From assembly GCA_019426215.1 (NCBI GenBank), contig CM033397.1, positions 26,848,480 through 26,912,479 of the forward strand: a stretch of 64,000 bases of DNA. The letters run 5' to 3'. Below, in pieces: positions 1 through 11,410 of this stretch. The notes under the pieces were generated by a model. The model was not told the DNA's origin, ran no database searches, and saw only the letters and a program-made list of their open reading frames with translations. Position numbers and translations under genes: made by a program. The stretch is from Buddleja alternifolia (taxonomy: Eukaryota; Streptophyta; Magnoliopsida; Lamiales; Scrophulariaceae). The first letter of the stretch is position 1. Every line of letters begins with the position of its first letter.

Positions 1-1504
1 ATTTTGGTAAGTTCCAGTAGATTATAATTACTCTAAGGATTGGTGCAAGATCTTGACTATAAAAGGGAAGTGTGCACTCATCTCTCATCTTACAATATTC
101 TCTATCTTTTTGTTTTAGTAATATATATTTCTCTATCTATAATTACTTCTTGATCCTAGTTGTGCTTACCTTACGTATAAGATCTCAAATTATAAGCAAA
201 GGAGCCATTATGCTACAATATGGAAAAAAGTGTTTTTATATTAATATATATCTTAATCTTCCTTTCCTCCTCAAATCATGTTTTGTATTATGTCTCCTTG
301 CTTACCTTAAGTGAATCATATCTCTACATATTCTTTCCATTAATTCATTGTTGGGATATGTTTACCCTTTCATAGAAGATCTTTTAAATATATGGAATGA
401 GTCGTTTTATCTTTCTTTACTTACTCATTTGCTCCAGCTATATATATGAATCTTTTCACTTTAGCAAACTACGAACTCTACAAGCCTTTTACAGCATATT
501 ATTGATATCAATTTATTCTTGTTTATAGGTACCTTCTCCGCTAAGTTCCAGTGAGGAATGAGCGGTACCAGTTAATCCTTGGAATTCGGAGTGACAAACA
601 CGAGTGGTCGAGAAGTGTTTTTGAGTCTTGTCTCTCATAATTCCCAGTTGGAATTGTAGTTGCGGATTAACCTTTAGGTTCCGCCGTTTTGTTCCTAAGG
701 TATAGTAAAGCAAAGCTTACTTCTTCAAATCGAGTGTGTTTTGTCTAGTTAGTATTTGTAGTGTCCGAAATCTCTCAGCACTTATCTTTTTCATTCTGTT
801 TTGTATTAAGTTTTCATTTGGATCTTGTTCTGGAACTTCTAAGTTCCAATCGTTATTTTAATATAAGTAGTTTTTAGTTTTACCTTTTGGTACTTATTGA
901 TTCCACTATGCGTTTAGCACAATTTTTAATAACCTAATTCAAACCCCCCCCCCCCCCCCCCCCAGGTATATTTTAAGTTACAGAATTGAAGTAAAAAAAA
1001 TTAAGTATTTAGCTTTGGCTAATCAAGAGGAAGGATTTCTTCTCTTTCCAAATCTTATCTCTTAGGTGAGTTCCTTTGAGTGGCGAGTTTTATCCAAAGT
1101 GTGTGCTTGTGTTACCTTCTAATTTCTCCCTTCGCATATTTTCGGTGTCAATACATACTATGAAAATTATAACAGAGATGTTAGAGATATTTCGTAGCAC
1201 AAAATAAATTTGCTAAGTCTTCATAAATCACTAGGAAATTCTTGTCATTTGCAATGAATGAACTGTTGAATATAAAATAATTAAAATTGCTACTAAAATT
1301 ATGTTCCAAAATTCTCTATTACTGCTAATTTGACACACATGCTGGTTTGCTAATTTGTTGTATTTGGTGTTGTTATGTCCCAAAAATGGTTTTGAAGTTT
1401 TTTTGGGTTTTCCTCCTGTTTATTGTTTGGTTCTTTTTCATCTTTACATTATAGAGTTTTTGAAAGTTTAAACTGAGGAAACGTTGTATGAAATTGGATC
1501 AAGG
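1..1504. other. No gene seen; degenerate, possibly LTR-derived sequence
   Basis: No ORF here resembles a protein. The short ORFs are AT-rich and low in complexity. The part from about 510 to 970 is less AT-rich and ends in a C run followed by CAGG. That resembles the 3' end of a SIRE-type copia LTR, which in this window also carries a C run near its end (46879-46892 and 58776-58790). This link is inference only. The last five bases (1500-1504, CAAGG) are the target duplication of the next element. Confidence 0.4.
944..963. repeat. Poly-C run of 20
   Basis: Twenty consecutive C residues follow an AAA. Homopolymers of this length are uncommon outside LTR tails in this window and are also prone to length errors in assembly. 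Confidence 0.9.
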
Positions 1505-2047
1505 TGATAGGTATTAAGTATGGAGACAAATCAAATGGATCAAAAGGAAGAAGAAAGAAAGTTTCAGCACTGGAAAAGGGTGCCGCGGCACAGCGCCGCG
1601 GCACAAATCAAGACCATGCCGCGGCACAACGCCGCGGCACAAATCAAGACCATACCGCGGCACAAATCAAGATTGTGCCCCGGCACAGTGCCGCGGCGCA
1701 AAAACGCAGATTGTCCCAAACACGGGTCTTGACACTTGTTCACGCGTTTTTGATGACTTGACACGTTTTGGACGCGTTTTTCATCATGGTTGGACACATT
1801 TTTTGTTCTTCTTTGCCTATATATATCTTCATGTTGTTGTGTAACATTTAGTGCAAGAATTGTATAAGAAAAGACTAGAATTATACATACACTATCCTCT
1901 TGTAATTGCATTCATAGAAAGAAATAATATCTCTCTAGCATAGGTCCGTGGACGTAGGCATTATTGGCCGAACCACGTAAATCGTTGTCTCGTTTTCTTG
2001 CTTTATATTTCGCTTTTAATTCCGTTTATGCGTATTGATTCCTAACA
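1505..2047 (+). repeat. 5' LTR of the Tnt1-like element
   Basis: It begins TGATAGGTATT and ends GATTCCTAACA. A TATA-like stretch (TATATATA, about 1819-1826) probably marks the U3 promoter. A GC-rich tandem block at 1580-1700 is built on the 12-bp palindrome GTGCCGCGGCAC and has one 23-bp unit more than the right LTR. Confidence 0.93.
1580..1700. repeat. GC-rich palindromic tandem repeat inside the LTR
   Basis: Repeated CCGCGGCAC blocks are spaced by AAATCAAGA. Several form the perfect palindrome GTGCCGCGGCAC or close variants. The equivalent block in the right LTR starts at 6129 and is one unit shorter. The block is strikingly GC-rich within an AT-rich element. Confidence 0.85.
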
Positions 2048-2049
2048 AT

Positions 2050-2061
2050 TGGTATCAGAGC
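2050..2061 (+). other. Primer-binding site (initiator tRNA-Met)
   Basis: TGGTATCAGAGC lies two bases after the left LTR. This is the standard plant copia primer site complementary to the 3' end of initiator tRNA-Met. Confidence 0.93.
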
Positions 2062-2088
2062 ACGGGTTACAGCGATCCGTGCGAATCA

Positions 2089-2860
2089 ATGGCGTCTGAA
2101 GATAAAAAAGTGAATATAGACAAGTTCGATGGAAAAGATTTTAGATTCTGGAAAACACAGATAGTGGACTATCTGTACCAGAAGAAACTCCATAAACCGT
2201 TGTCGGAGAAAAAGCCTGAAAAGATGTCAGACGAGGACTGGGAATTATTGGATAGGCAAAATCTAGGTGTTATTCGATTAACGTTAACAAGAAACGTGAT
2301 GTTTAACATCCTAGATCAAACCACGACGGCGGGTTTGATGAAGGCGTTATCCAATATGTATGAGAAGCCATCCGCATCAAATAAAGTCCACTTGATGAGA
2401 CGTTTATTCAATTTGAAGATGACGGAAGGAGGATCGATGACCTTTCATATCAACGAGTTCAACGTAATCATCACACAGTGAGCTCGGTTGATATCACTTT
2501 CGAGGATGAGGTAAGGGCCTTAATTTATGTCTTCTTTACCTGATAGTTGGAATGCGACGGTAACTGCTGTGAGTAGTTCGTCTGGCCAAAAGAAGTTGAA
2601 ACTTGAGAGATTCGGGATCTGATTCTGAGCGAAGATATTCGCCGGAAGGAATCAGAGAACTCACATCTGCTGCATTAAGTGTGGAAAACAGAGGAAGAGG
2701 TGTTCAACGAGGGTGGTCAGAAGGTAAAGGTCGATCCAAGTCAAAAGGGCGAGGGAAGTCAAACCGCGCAAGGAGGCTGATTGCTGGGGCTGCGGGAAGA
2801 TAGGCCATTACAAGAAAGATTGTCCAGAAAAGGCGGGTCAGAGTCACAACCGGGAACATC
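2089..2860 (+). pseudogene. gag: gag of the Tnt1-like element, frameshifted
   Basis: The start chosen is the ATG at 2089 (MASEDKK), the first methionine after the primer site. The product would be the capsid/nucleocapsid protein that packages the element RNA. The first 130 residues are open and contain the usual copia gag pattern (FDGKDFRFWKTQI, later YEKPSASNKVHLMRRLF). A TGA at 2479 results from a one-base loss. Further frame changes fall near 2525 and 2608, and the RGRG-rich stretch lies in a third frame. The zinc knuckle CX2CX4HX4C is complete at 2782-2823. No functional gag is expected from this copy. Confidence 0.88.
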
Positions 2861-2898
2861 AACAAGCAAACGCAGCAGCAGACAACGTCGGAGATGCT

Positions 2899-5800
2899 TT
2901 GGTTTGCTGTGTTGACAGTCTAGTTGACCAATGGGTACTAGACTCAGGTTCGTCGTTCCATGCTACTTCATGTAAGAATTATCTAACAAATTACATTTTT
3001 GGAAAATTTGGAAAGGTTTTTCTTGCAGATGATGAACCTTTGGAAATTGTTGGTAAAGGTGATGTTGTCATAACAACAGCACAAGGGATGCAGTTAAAAC
3101 TGCAAAATGTTAGGCATATTCCGGGGTTGAGAAAAAATTTGATCTCGATAGGTCAAATTAACGGTAAAGGGTACACCACGGTGTTCGGTGGTGGTGCATG
3201 GAAAATCACCAAAGGAAATTTGGTGGTAGCTCGTGGTAAGAAGTCAGGGACTTTGTACACCACGGAGATTAACAAGGACTCGTTAGCTGCAGTCGATGCC
3301 ACAGAGGATATACATCTATGGCATAGGCGACTTGGGCATATGAGTGAAAAAGGGATGAGGATAATGGCATCCAAGGGAAAGTTGCCAATTTCAAAGTCGG
3401 TTGAATTGGGTCTTTGCGAAGATTGTGTACTTGGAAAGCAGAAAAAAGTGAGCTTCTCCAGACGGGAAGAAAACCGAAGGCAAAAAATTGGAACTTGTGC
3501 AACCGATGTATGGGGACCAGCACCTGTACAGTCGCTTGGAGGATCGAGATACTACGTCACCTTCATTGATGATTCCACAAGAAAGGTATGGGTTTATTTT
3601 CTGAAAAATAAATCTGATGTATTTAATATCTTTCAAAGGTGGAAAGCGGAAGTCGAGAATGAGACGGGTCTGAAACTGAAGAGTCTAAGGTCGGATAATG
3701 CGGAGAGTATGAGGCCATGAATTCAAAGATTATTGGGCAGAGAGAATGGGATTAAGATGATTAAAACCATTCCGGGGACTCCGCAGCAAAATGGAATTGC
3801 AGAGCGGATGAATAGAACTTTGAATGAACGAGCTAGGAGCATGAGGCTCTACTCCGGGTTGCCAAAGATTTTTTGGGCTGATGCAATAAGCACGGCGGCT
3901 TATCTCATCAACCGGGGACCTTCAGTACCGTTGGACTTCAAAATACCGGAAGAAGTTTGGTCTGGAAAGGAGGTAAATTTATCGCACTTAAAATTTTCGG
4001 TTGTTTATCTTATGTCTTGCAAAGTTCTGATGACAGAGATAAGTTGGATTCAAAAGCACAGAAGTGCATCTTTATTGGTTATGGTGGAGAAAGTTTTGGC
4101 TATCGATTCTGGGATTACCAAAACAACAAAATCATAAGGCATAAGGATGTCACGTTCAACGAGAAAGTGCTTTACAAGGATCGACTTGGTGTAGAGACTG
4201 AGGATAATGAAGAACCAAAGGCGATATTTGAAGAAATCATTCTAGACGAGGTTACGGAGAATGACACTGAAAATAGGATTGAAGAAGATCCGGAGACTCC
4301 GCAACCTATCTTGAGGAGATCAAGTAGAACTCCCAAACCAAACATAAGGTATTCCCCTTCCTTACACTATTTACTTTTGACGGATTCGGGTGAACCAGAA
4401 TCGTACAAAGAGGCGATGAGTGTAGGAGATTCTCTCAAGTGGGAGCAAGCCATGAAAGATGAGATGAGCTCTCTTGAGAGAAATAAACTTGGAGGTTGAC
4501 TAAGTTACCAGAGGGGAAACGAGCATTGCAGAACAAGTGGGTATTCCGGGTTAAGGATGAGCCAGATGGTAGTAAAAGATACAAGGCGAGAATGGTAGTT
4601 AAAGGGTTCCAACAAAAGGAAGGCATTGACTACAATGAGATATTTTCACCGGTTGTCAAGTTAACTACTATTAGGATGGTTCTAAGTATTGTTGCTGCAG
4701 AGAATTTGCATCTTGAGCAATTAGATGTAAAAACGGCGTTCCTTCATGGAGATTTGGAGGAGGACATTTTCATGGTTCAACCGGAAGGTTTCTGGAAAAT
4801 AAAAAAGAAAACCTTGTATGCAAGCTAAAGAAAAGCTTGTATGGACTTAAGCAAGCTCCAAGACAATGGTATAAGAAGTTTGACACTTTCATGGCTAGTA
4901 CTGGATATACTAGGTGTCAAATGGATCATTGTTGCTATTTTAAAAAAATTAGGGATTGTTATATTATACTGTTGCTTTATGTGGACGATATGTTAGTAGT
5001 TGGGTCTAACATGGTAGAGATTGATAAGCTGAAAAAGCAACTGTCTACTGAATTTGAAATGAAGGACTTGGGAGTTGCAAATACAATTCTCGGAATGAGG
5101 ATCATTCGAAATAGGTCGAGTGGGAGTCTCAAGTTGACTCAAGAGAAGTACATTGAAAAGGTACTTGCTAGATTTGCAATCACAAATGCAAAGTCTAGAA
5201 GTACCCCATTGGGGAGTCATTTCAAATTGAGTAGGGAACAATCACCTAAGACTAAGGAGGAGCAAGATCAAATGGCAAAGGTACCTTATGCCTCTGCCAT
5301 TGGGAGTTTAATGTACGCAATGGTGTGTACAAGACCGGATATAGCTCATGCAGTGGGAGTTGTGAGCAGATATATGGCTAATCCGGGGTTAAAGCATTGG
5401 GAAGCGGTAAAGTGGCTACTAAGGTATTTAAGGGGTACATCAAGGATGTGTTTGTGTTTTTTGCAAAGTAGTATCACTTTAGAGGGCTTCGTAGATGCAG
5501 ATTTAGGTGGTGATCAAGATGGTCGTAAAAGTACATCAGGGTACATTTACACTTTGGGAGGCACTGCTATAAGTTGGACTTCAAGGCTACAAAGGTGTGT
5601 AGCACTCTCCACAACCGAAGCCGAATACATTGCTATTTCAGAAGCAGGTAAAGAGATGGTTTGGTTGAAGAATTTTCTAAGGGAGATTGACAAGGAGCAA
5701 CGAGACTGTGCACTTCACAGTGATAGTCAAAGTGTCATTTGTTTGGCAAAGAATCCGGTGTTTCATTCAAGAACAAAGCATATTCAATTGAAGTATCATC

Positions 5801-5943
5801 ATATCCGAGAGATGATTGATGATCGGACTCTGGAGTTGAAGAAGGTGCTTGGTACGAAGAATCCGGCGGATATGTTGACGAAGGGGGTAACCACCGAGAA
5901 ACTGAGGTTTTGCATGACCTCAGTAGGCCTCGAATTTATGTGA
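2899..5943 (+). pseudogene. pol: pol of the Tnt1-like element (protease, integrase, RT, RNase H), frameshifted
   Basis: The order of domains is protease (WVLDSGSS at about 2933), GAG-pre-integrase (HLWHRRLGH with a following CX2C), integrase core (FIDDSTRKVW; RSDN; GTPQQNGIAE near 3778), reverse transcriptase (YVDD at 4978-4989) and RNase H (DADLGGD near 5494, STTEAEYIA near 5610). It would process the polyprotein, copy the RNA and insert the DNA. The frame breaks near 3694, 3985, 4488 and 4790, each explainable by a one-base change. The section 4837-5943 is open for 368 residues to a normal TGA. Conserved residues around the breaks are intact, so decay is recent or the breaks are sequence errors. 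Confidence 0.92.
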
Positions 5944-6042
5944 TGAGGAGGCCGACTTTTGCTAGAGAGAGAAAGTGGATTCACTTAATGAAGTTATGAA
6001 CGGGATATCGGGATTGTGTCTTCAATTTTGAGATTGGTCTCC

Positions 6043-6052
6043 AAGTGGGAGA
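6043..6052 (+). other. Polypurine tract of the Tnt1-like element
   Basis: AAGTGGGAGA sits directly before the right LTR, where plus-strand DNA synthesis is primed. Confidence 0.85.
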
Positions 6053-6053
6053 T

Positions 6054-6573
6054 TGATGGGTATTAAGTATGGAGACAAATCAAATGGATCAAAAGGAAGA
6101 AGAAAGAAAGTTTCAGCACTGGAAAAGGGTGCCGCGGCACAGCGCCGCGGCACAAATCAAGACCATGCCGCGGCACAGCGCCGTGGCACAAATCAAGATT
6201 GTGCCCCGGCACAGTGCCGCGGCGCAAAAACGCAGATTGTCCCAAACACGGGTCTTGACACTTGTTCACGCGTTTTTGATGACTTGACACGTTTTGGACG
6301 CGTTTTTCATCATGGTTGGACACATTTTTGGTTCTTCTTTGCCTATATATATCTTCATGTTGTTGTGTAACATTTAGTGCAAGAATTGTATAAGAAAAGA
6401 CTAGAATTATACATACACTATCCTCTTGTAATTGCATTCATAGAAAGAAATAATATCTCTCTAGCATAGGTCCGTGGACGTAGGCATTATTGGCCGAACC
6501 ACGTAAATCGTTGTCTCGTTTTCTTGCTTTATATTTCGCTTTTAATTCCGTTTATGCGTATTGATTCCTAACA
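6054..6573 (+). repeat. 3' LTR of the Tnt1-like element
   Basis: It matches 1505-2047 almost base for base, starts TGATGGGTATT and ends CCTAACA. It lacks one 23-bp unit of the GC-rich repeat. CAAGG, the second copy of the target duplication, follows at once. Confidence 0.93.
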
Positions 6574-7193
6574 CAAGGAACCATCAAACCAAAAATCGCT
6601 AAAATTAATTTAAATGCACCCTTGGAATTTTTCAAATTACAAATACCCCCTGAGGGGTATTTTTGTCCAAAAATGTACAACTGATTGTTGAGATATATAA
6701 TGTCATCAATTCCTACAAGGTATTTAGGAATCTTCCAAAGAAAATTAAAGAAAAAAAAGAACGACTAATAATGATGGCATATTCTGTTAGGTTGACTGGC
6801 TAATAGAAGGCGGTCATTGTTGCACAGAGATAAGGTGTACGGGATATAGTTACGTTGTAATTTCAAAAGTAAGAAGGCATGTCCTTAAAATTAGCCATAG
6901 TAACAAATGACTTCAATATCTATTTTATTTGATCAATCATATAATAAGTGTAATTCACTCTTTTGGTGAATTACACTTGGGTTCGATCAATTTTCCATAT
7001 ATTTGTTATCTACTCGTTGACTCTTAGAAAACAATACTGATTTCAGGTCTATAGTATATCACAAGCCAATATTATTGGCAAAGAATAAAACAATTTGATG
7101 CAGTGAAAACATGTTTCCTATAATAGCTGGTTAATTAATGCCTTCGACATTGCCTACAAGTTGGAGAGGTCTGGACTTAGATTGGTGGTTTGG
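6574..7193. other. Intergenic, no gene; contains a perfect hairpin
   Basis: AT-rich DNA without coding character. The one structured element is at 6946-6978, where AAGTGTAATTCAC is followed, after seven bases, by its exact inverted copy. Confidence 0.7.
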
Positions 7194-7196
7194 TGT

Positions 7197-7629
7197 CACT
7201 ATAAAAAAAAATACATTAATAACAAAATGTCAAGTGACAATGTAAAAATTGTCACTAATTGTAAATTTTTAGTGACAAGATTTTTAGTTTTGTCACAATA
7301 ATATATTTTACATATTTAATAGTGACAAGATTGGTATAAAAGTTGTCACTCTTGATATTTAGTGACAAGAAATTTGTTGTTACTATTAATAATTAGTGAC
7401 ACACCTTTAGTGATAACTTAGTGACAACAATTATAGTTGTCATTCTATTTGTATTGTCACTACACATGTGTCACTAATTGTCAATAGTGACAACTTTAAA
7501 GAAATTTCTGTCACTAAAAATTTTTTTTGTGACAATACAAATATTAGTGTCACTCATTATATATATCTAGTGACAACTTTAACAATATCACTTCCAATTT
7601 TGCCATTAATATTACTTTTTGTTGTAGTG
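7197..7629. mobile_element. Non-autonomous CACTA (En/Spm-type) element, 433 bp
   Basis: It starts CACTATAAAAAAAA and ends TTTTTGTTGTAGTG, the inverse of CACTACAACAAAAA. It is flanked by TGT on both sides (7194-7196, 7630-7632), the 3-bp duplication expected for this superfamily. The body is filled with short GTGACAA/TTGTCAC motifs in both directions, like the sub-terminal transposase-binding repeats of CACTA elements. There is no coding capacity, so it would depend on a transposase made elsewhere. Confidence 0.85.
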
Positions 7630-8104
7630 TGTAAAACATAATGCACCGTTAGGAGAGTTGGAAGATTATACTTGCAACGCCCTCCAATTAGCAAGTCAGA
7701 TCATAAGGTGGTCCAAATATCTAATTAAGTTTTGTGTCAAACTCGTCAAGAATTTGTGATTTTAGTGCATACTTGAGATATTATGATTGCACATAAGAAT
7801 CAATTAAATTAAGTGAAATATAAAATAAAATAAAATAAAATAAAACATTAAGCTGGTTTCAATAACTTTTTATACATCATGATACAAGCAACAACTTATA
7901 CTATGTTTTAAAAATAAATTGTTTAGTAAGCCAAGTTATTTGGAAAAGACTTGTACACTTAATTTTGAAATGCATGATTGGCATACATTTTGAATATTAA
8001 AAATATTGACGTGCAATGCATGTATTTAATAATTAGTAATTCATTAACTGCGTTATTGTTCAAGTTTTGAATTTATCAAGTTGAACAATATCTATGCATA
8101 TTAA

Positions 8105-8524
8105 TTGTTTTAATTAAGATATTAGCGAAAAATATTAAGTGACAATATCAAGTTTGTCACTAATTGTAAATTTTTAGTGACAAGAATTTTTGTTTTGTTA
8201 TAAGAATATGTTTTACATTTTTAATTAGTACTAATAATATTTGAATAAAAGTTGTCACTCTTGATAATTAGTGACAAGAAAATTATTGTCATATTGACAA
8301 CTAGTGACACATAATTTAGCGACAACAATTATAGTTGTCATTCTATTTGTGTTGTCACTATGCATGTGTCACTAATTGTTAATGGTGACGATTTAAAAAA
8401 ACTCTTGTCACAAGGCTTATTGTGACAAAACAAAAAATTATTGTCATTAATTTTGTATATTTAGTGATAACATTAAAATTGTCACTTCAAATTTTTGTCA
8501 TTAATATTACTTTTTATTGTAGTG
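8105..8524. mobile_element. Second, eroded copy of the CACTA family
   Basis: It aligns along its length with 7197-7629 and shares segments such as GTCACTAATTGTAAATTTTT and the end TTACTTTTTATTGTAGTG. The left CACTA end has been lost by mutation. No clear target duplication remains. Confidence 0.75.
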
Positions 8525-8938
8525 AATTTTTATACTTTATTTCTTTTTTTTTTCATTTTTCTTTAATTTTCCTTACCAAAATTTAGGTCTAAACATTATC
8601 ATCTAAAGAAAATGTACAAATACATAAATCTTGAAGATTACAAGTAAAAAAAAAAATATTAGTGAGAAAATGATGTGTTCCTCAATCAAATTCTCGCTAG
8701 CTAGTGATAGATATTTAGTGATAATAATTCATATTTTGCCACAAAATAATTTTAAGAAATTTATAATAATAAGAATAAATGTGTTAAAATTTGTCATTGT
8801 TGATAATTAGTGATATATGTATAAGGAGACACAAATATAATGTGACAATTAACATGACTATATTAACAACTTTGCACAATTATTTTTGTCACTAGTTGTT
8901 GAATAGTTAAAACTTTTACACAATTTTTATCAATAGAT

Positions 8939-9377
8939 TGTTACAATTTGAAGTTTTAAAACATCAAAATCATCTTTATTTTCTTTAAAACTTTGTAACA
9001 TTCTTTGACCATAAACCCCACATTGAATTGTGCTTTTAATTTAGAAATTACATCTTGCATCCTACACTATAAATAGGTTATAGGTCTTAGTTAGAATACA
9101 CAACAACACAAGCATACATCATCTTGCATTTTTATATTTTCTATATACTATTGGGCAACTATGATAAGGTCTTGTTCACAAAGTTTTCTTGTGAACGTGC
9201 TCACAAAGAGAACACCGGCGTGGCCTTCTTGGGTTTTATCTTGGGGTGGTGATGAGCTGACAGTACCTGCACGAGGGGAGGCCATCACGATCTTAGGACA
9301 GCGTCAAGTGGCGTGACTCCGACAGGCCAGCCGTTTCTTACTTTCTTATGCTTTTAAATTATATTATATATGCATCA
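8939..9377 (+). repeat. 5' LTR of the LARD-like element
   Basis: TATAAATA at 9068-9075 is a convincing promoter element, and the ACACAACAACACAAG stretch downstream resembles a transcript leader. GTTCACAA...TTGTGAAC forms an 8-bp hairpin at 9174-9196. The second half is clearly more GC-rich than its surroundings. Confidence 0.82.
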
Positions 9378-11292
9378 TTTTTATTATATGATAATATGAA
9401 AATTGACATTCTCTTGATTGCATGAAATTTGAAAATATTTACAACAATCTAAGATCGTGATTATTTGTTTTATGTTAATTTTGATACCTGCTGCTAACCT
9501 GATATTCTATGTTGGTGTTTATTGTATTGCCTATCTATTCTAATTTTTTAATGTAACTTCACTGTCTATATGAGCTATAGCTGCATATTTTCATTACTCT
9601 AAAATCACAAAAACTAAGTTCTATTTTCAATACATGTAATTATCATATTTATCTTTATCTCTACGGTTTGCAATTACCTAAAAGAAGTGCATTCATATTT
9701 TCTGCAAATCTGAAACAATCTGTTCATTTGTCTATTGATGATAAATTCTAATAATTCTCCTTATCAAAAGTATATAACTACAGAGGTTGTGTCAAATTTT
9801 GCAATTGCACATATTAATAGAAAGAAATTTTACTAAGACAACCTTCATTTCAAAATTTACTGTACATGCAATAATCATTGGTGTGGTTTCCTCCTTACAA
9901 AATTGTGATTTAATAATAATAAACTAACAATATCTTTACTACTTTAATTTTGGTTTTGACAGCTAGCATCTCAATAGACTAGCCAAATTAATTTTCTTGT
10001 GCATGTGTCAATTTTGACTATACTAAAATTAAAAAATAAATAAATAAAAGGAAAGGAAAAGAATTGTCATCCCTACGTAAAAGTAAAAGTTAATTCACCT
10101 GTAAGAAACCTTTTAATTAATATATTTTGACATTTTCATTTAAGCTACATAACAGTAAAATTTGCAATTTATGTGTCAACATTAGTAATAGAAACCGTTT
10201 ACAAAATTTAAAATTTTGGAGTGACTGGTGATTTAATAATTGCAATTATTTCACATTATTTTGGACGTTATCTTGACTCCAATTAATAAAAAAAAAATCC
10301 AAGTTACTACTAGAAGATTGTATTTGAGTTTTTGTTCATTAATTTTGTCTTAGACAATTCACTGCTTAATGACTCTACCTCTTTCATTGCATATGATTTG
10401 TTCTTAGTTCATATTCTTTAAGAGTATGAGCATTTTTGTTTAATGCATTTCAATTACTATTTGAAAACTGAACCGGAAGCTTCAAATATTGCATTAAGAT
10501 TTTCAGAGACATATGGTAAAATAAATTCTTTTAGTACCAAACTTATATTCAAGGTAATTAATTTATTTACTTAATAAAAAAAAAGTTAATTTCAGTCTGC
10601 TTATTTTGTTGTGTGAAACTTGAGATTGATGGTGGTTGATTCCAATGAATATGCATGAGTGAAGGAAATTTTAATTGCCTGGCTATGAATAATTTGAATG
10701 TTCTTTTAATTTCATATCAGACGAAATATATTTTAAATCTATTATATGAGCAAACACTTATTTTGTGAATTCTAGTATATAATATTCAACGGCTAGTTGT
10801 TTTTGAGAATAATAAATGAAATCAAAATGCTAGCTATTAATAATAATGAATTCTTCGGAAGTTACATTTCCATAATATAAAAATGTCATTAAATTATTCA
10901 CTTGTTTCTAATTCTAGAAAATAAGAAAAAGAGGCAGAGACAGAGATATAAAAATAGGAAACTAATAAATCATTTGATATTCTCTTTAAACGGTGATATA
11001 TATTAATTTTTAGAACTTTTAATTCTCTACAAATGTTAGTCACATTCATAACTGTGTCAGAAAGGAATGATATATTTCCTTGTTATCACGTCATAGTATC
11101 TTATATCCTTAGAACACGCATGTCAATTAAGTAATATTTTCTTCTTCGTGCTTGTGTGCTTACTCATCTTCTTTTATGATTTTGAGGTAGCTATATGTAA
11201 TATAGTATATGCAAGTGAAAATTTTATATATTCGATGTTGCATGATTATTGACACCCAATTGTGATTAAAAAAAAAAAATTCAATGACCAAC

Positions 11293-11410
11293 ATACGATT
11301 TTCGACTACAAAATCACTTATATATAACTTTTATGATTAATATAAATGAGTATACGATTTTCGACTACAAAATCACTTATATATAACTTTTATGATTAAT
11401 ATAAATGAGT
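11293..11410. repeat. Perfect 59-bp tandem duplication
   Basis: The 59-bp unit starting ATACGATTTTCGACTACA occurs twice head to tail with no mismatch. That points to a recent local duplication. Confidence 0.9.

Larger units (their letters stand above)
1505..6573 (+). mobile_element. Full-length Ty1/copia LTR retrotransposon, Tnt1/TNT1-94-like, coding region broken
   Basis: The element is 5,069 bp with two direct LTRs (543 and 520 bp), each starting TG and ending CA. The 5-bp target duplication CAAGG is intact at 1500-1504 and 6574-6578. A primer-binding site matching initiator tRNA-Met follows the left LTR and a polypurine tract precedes the right one. The internal order gag, protease, integrase, reverse transcriptase, RNase H is that of Ty1/copia. 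Protein similarity is to the Tnt1 type: GTPQQNG in integrase, [10 protein letters not shown] and YVDD in RT. The LTRs differ by only about four substitutions and one 23-bp repeat unit, so insertion looks recent. The reading frame is nevertheless broken in at least seven places, nearly all of them one-base changes. Confidence 0.95.

Noticed and set aside
1504..1911. ORFs on both strands with CCGCGGCAC repeats
   Set aside because: They arise from the GC-rich tandem repeat in the LTR and recur in the other LTR; no protein feature.
8934..8938. TAGAT as a 5-bp target duplication of the LARD-like element
   Set aside because: The bases following the right LTR (TCTCA) do not match; only a longer imperfect repeat is present.
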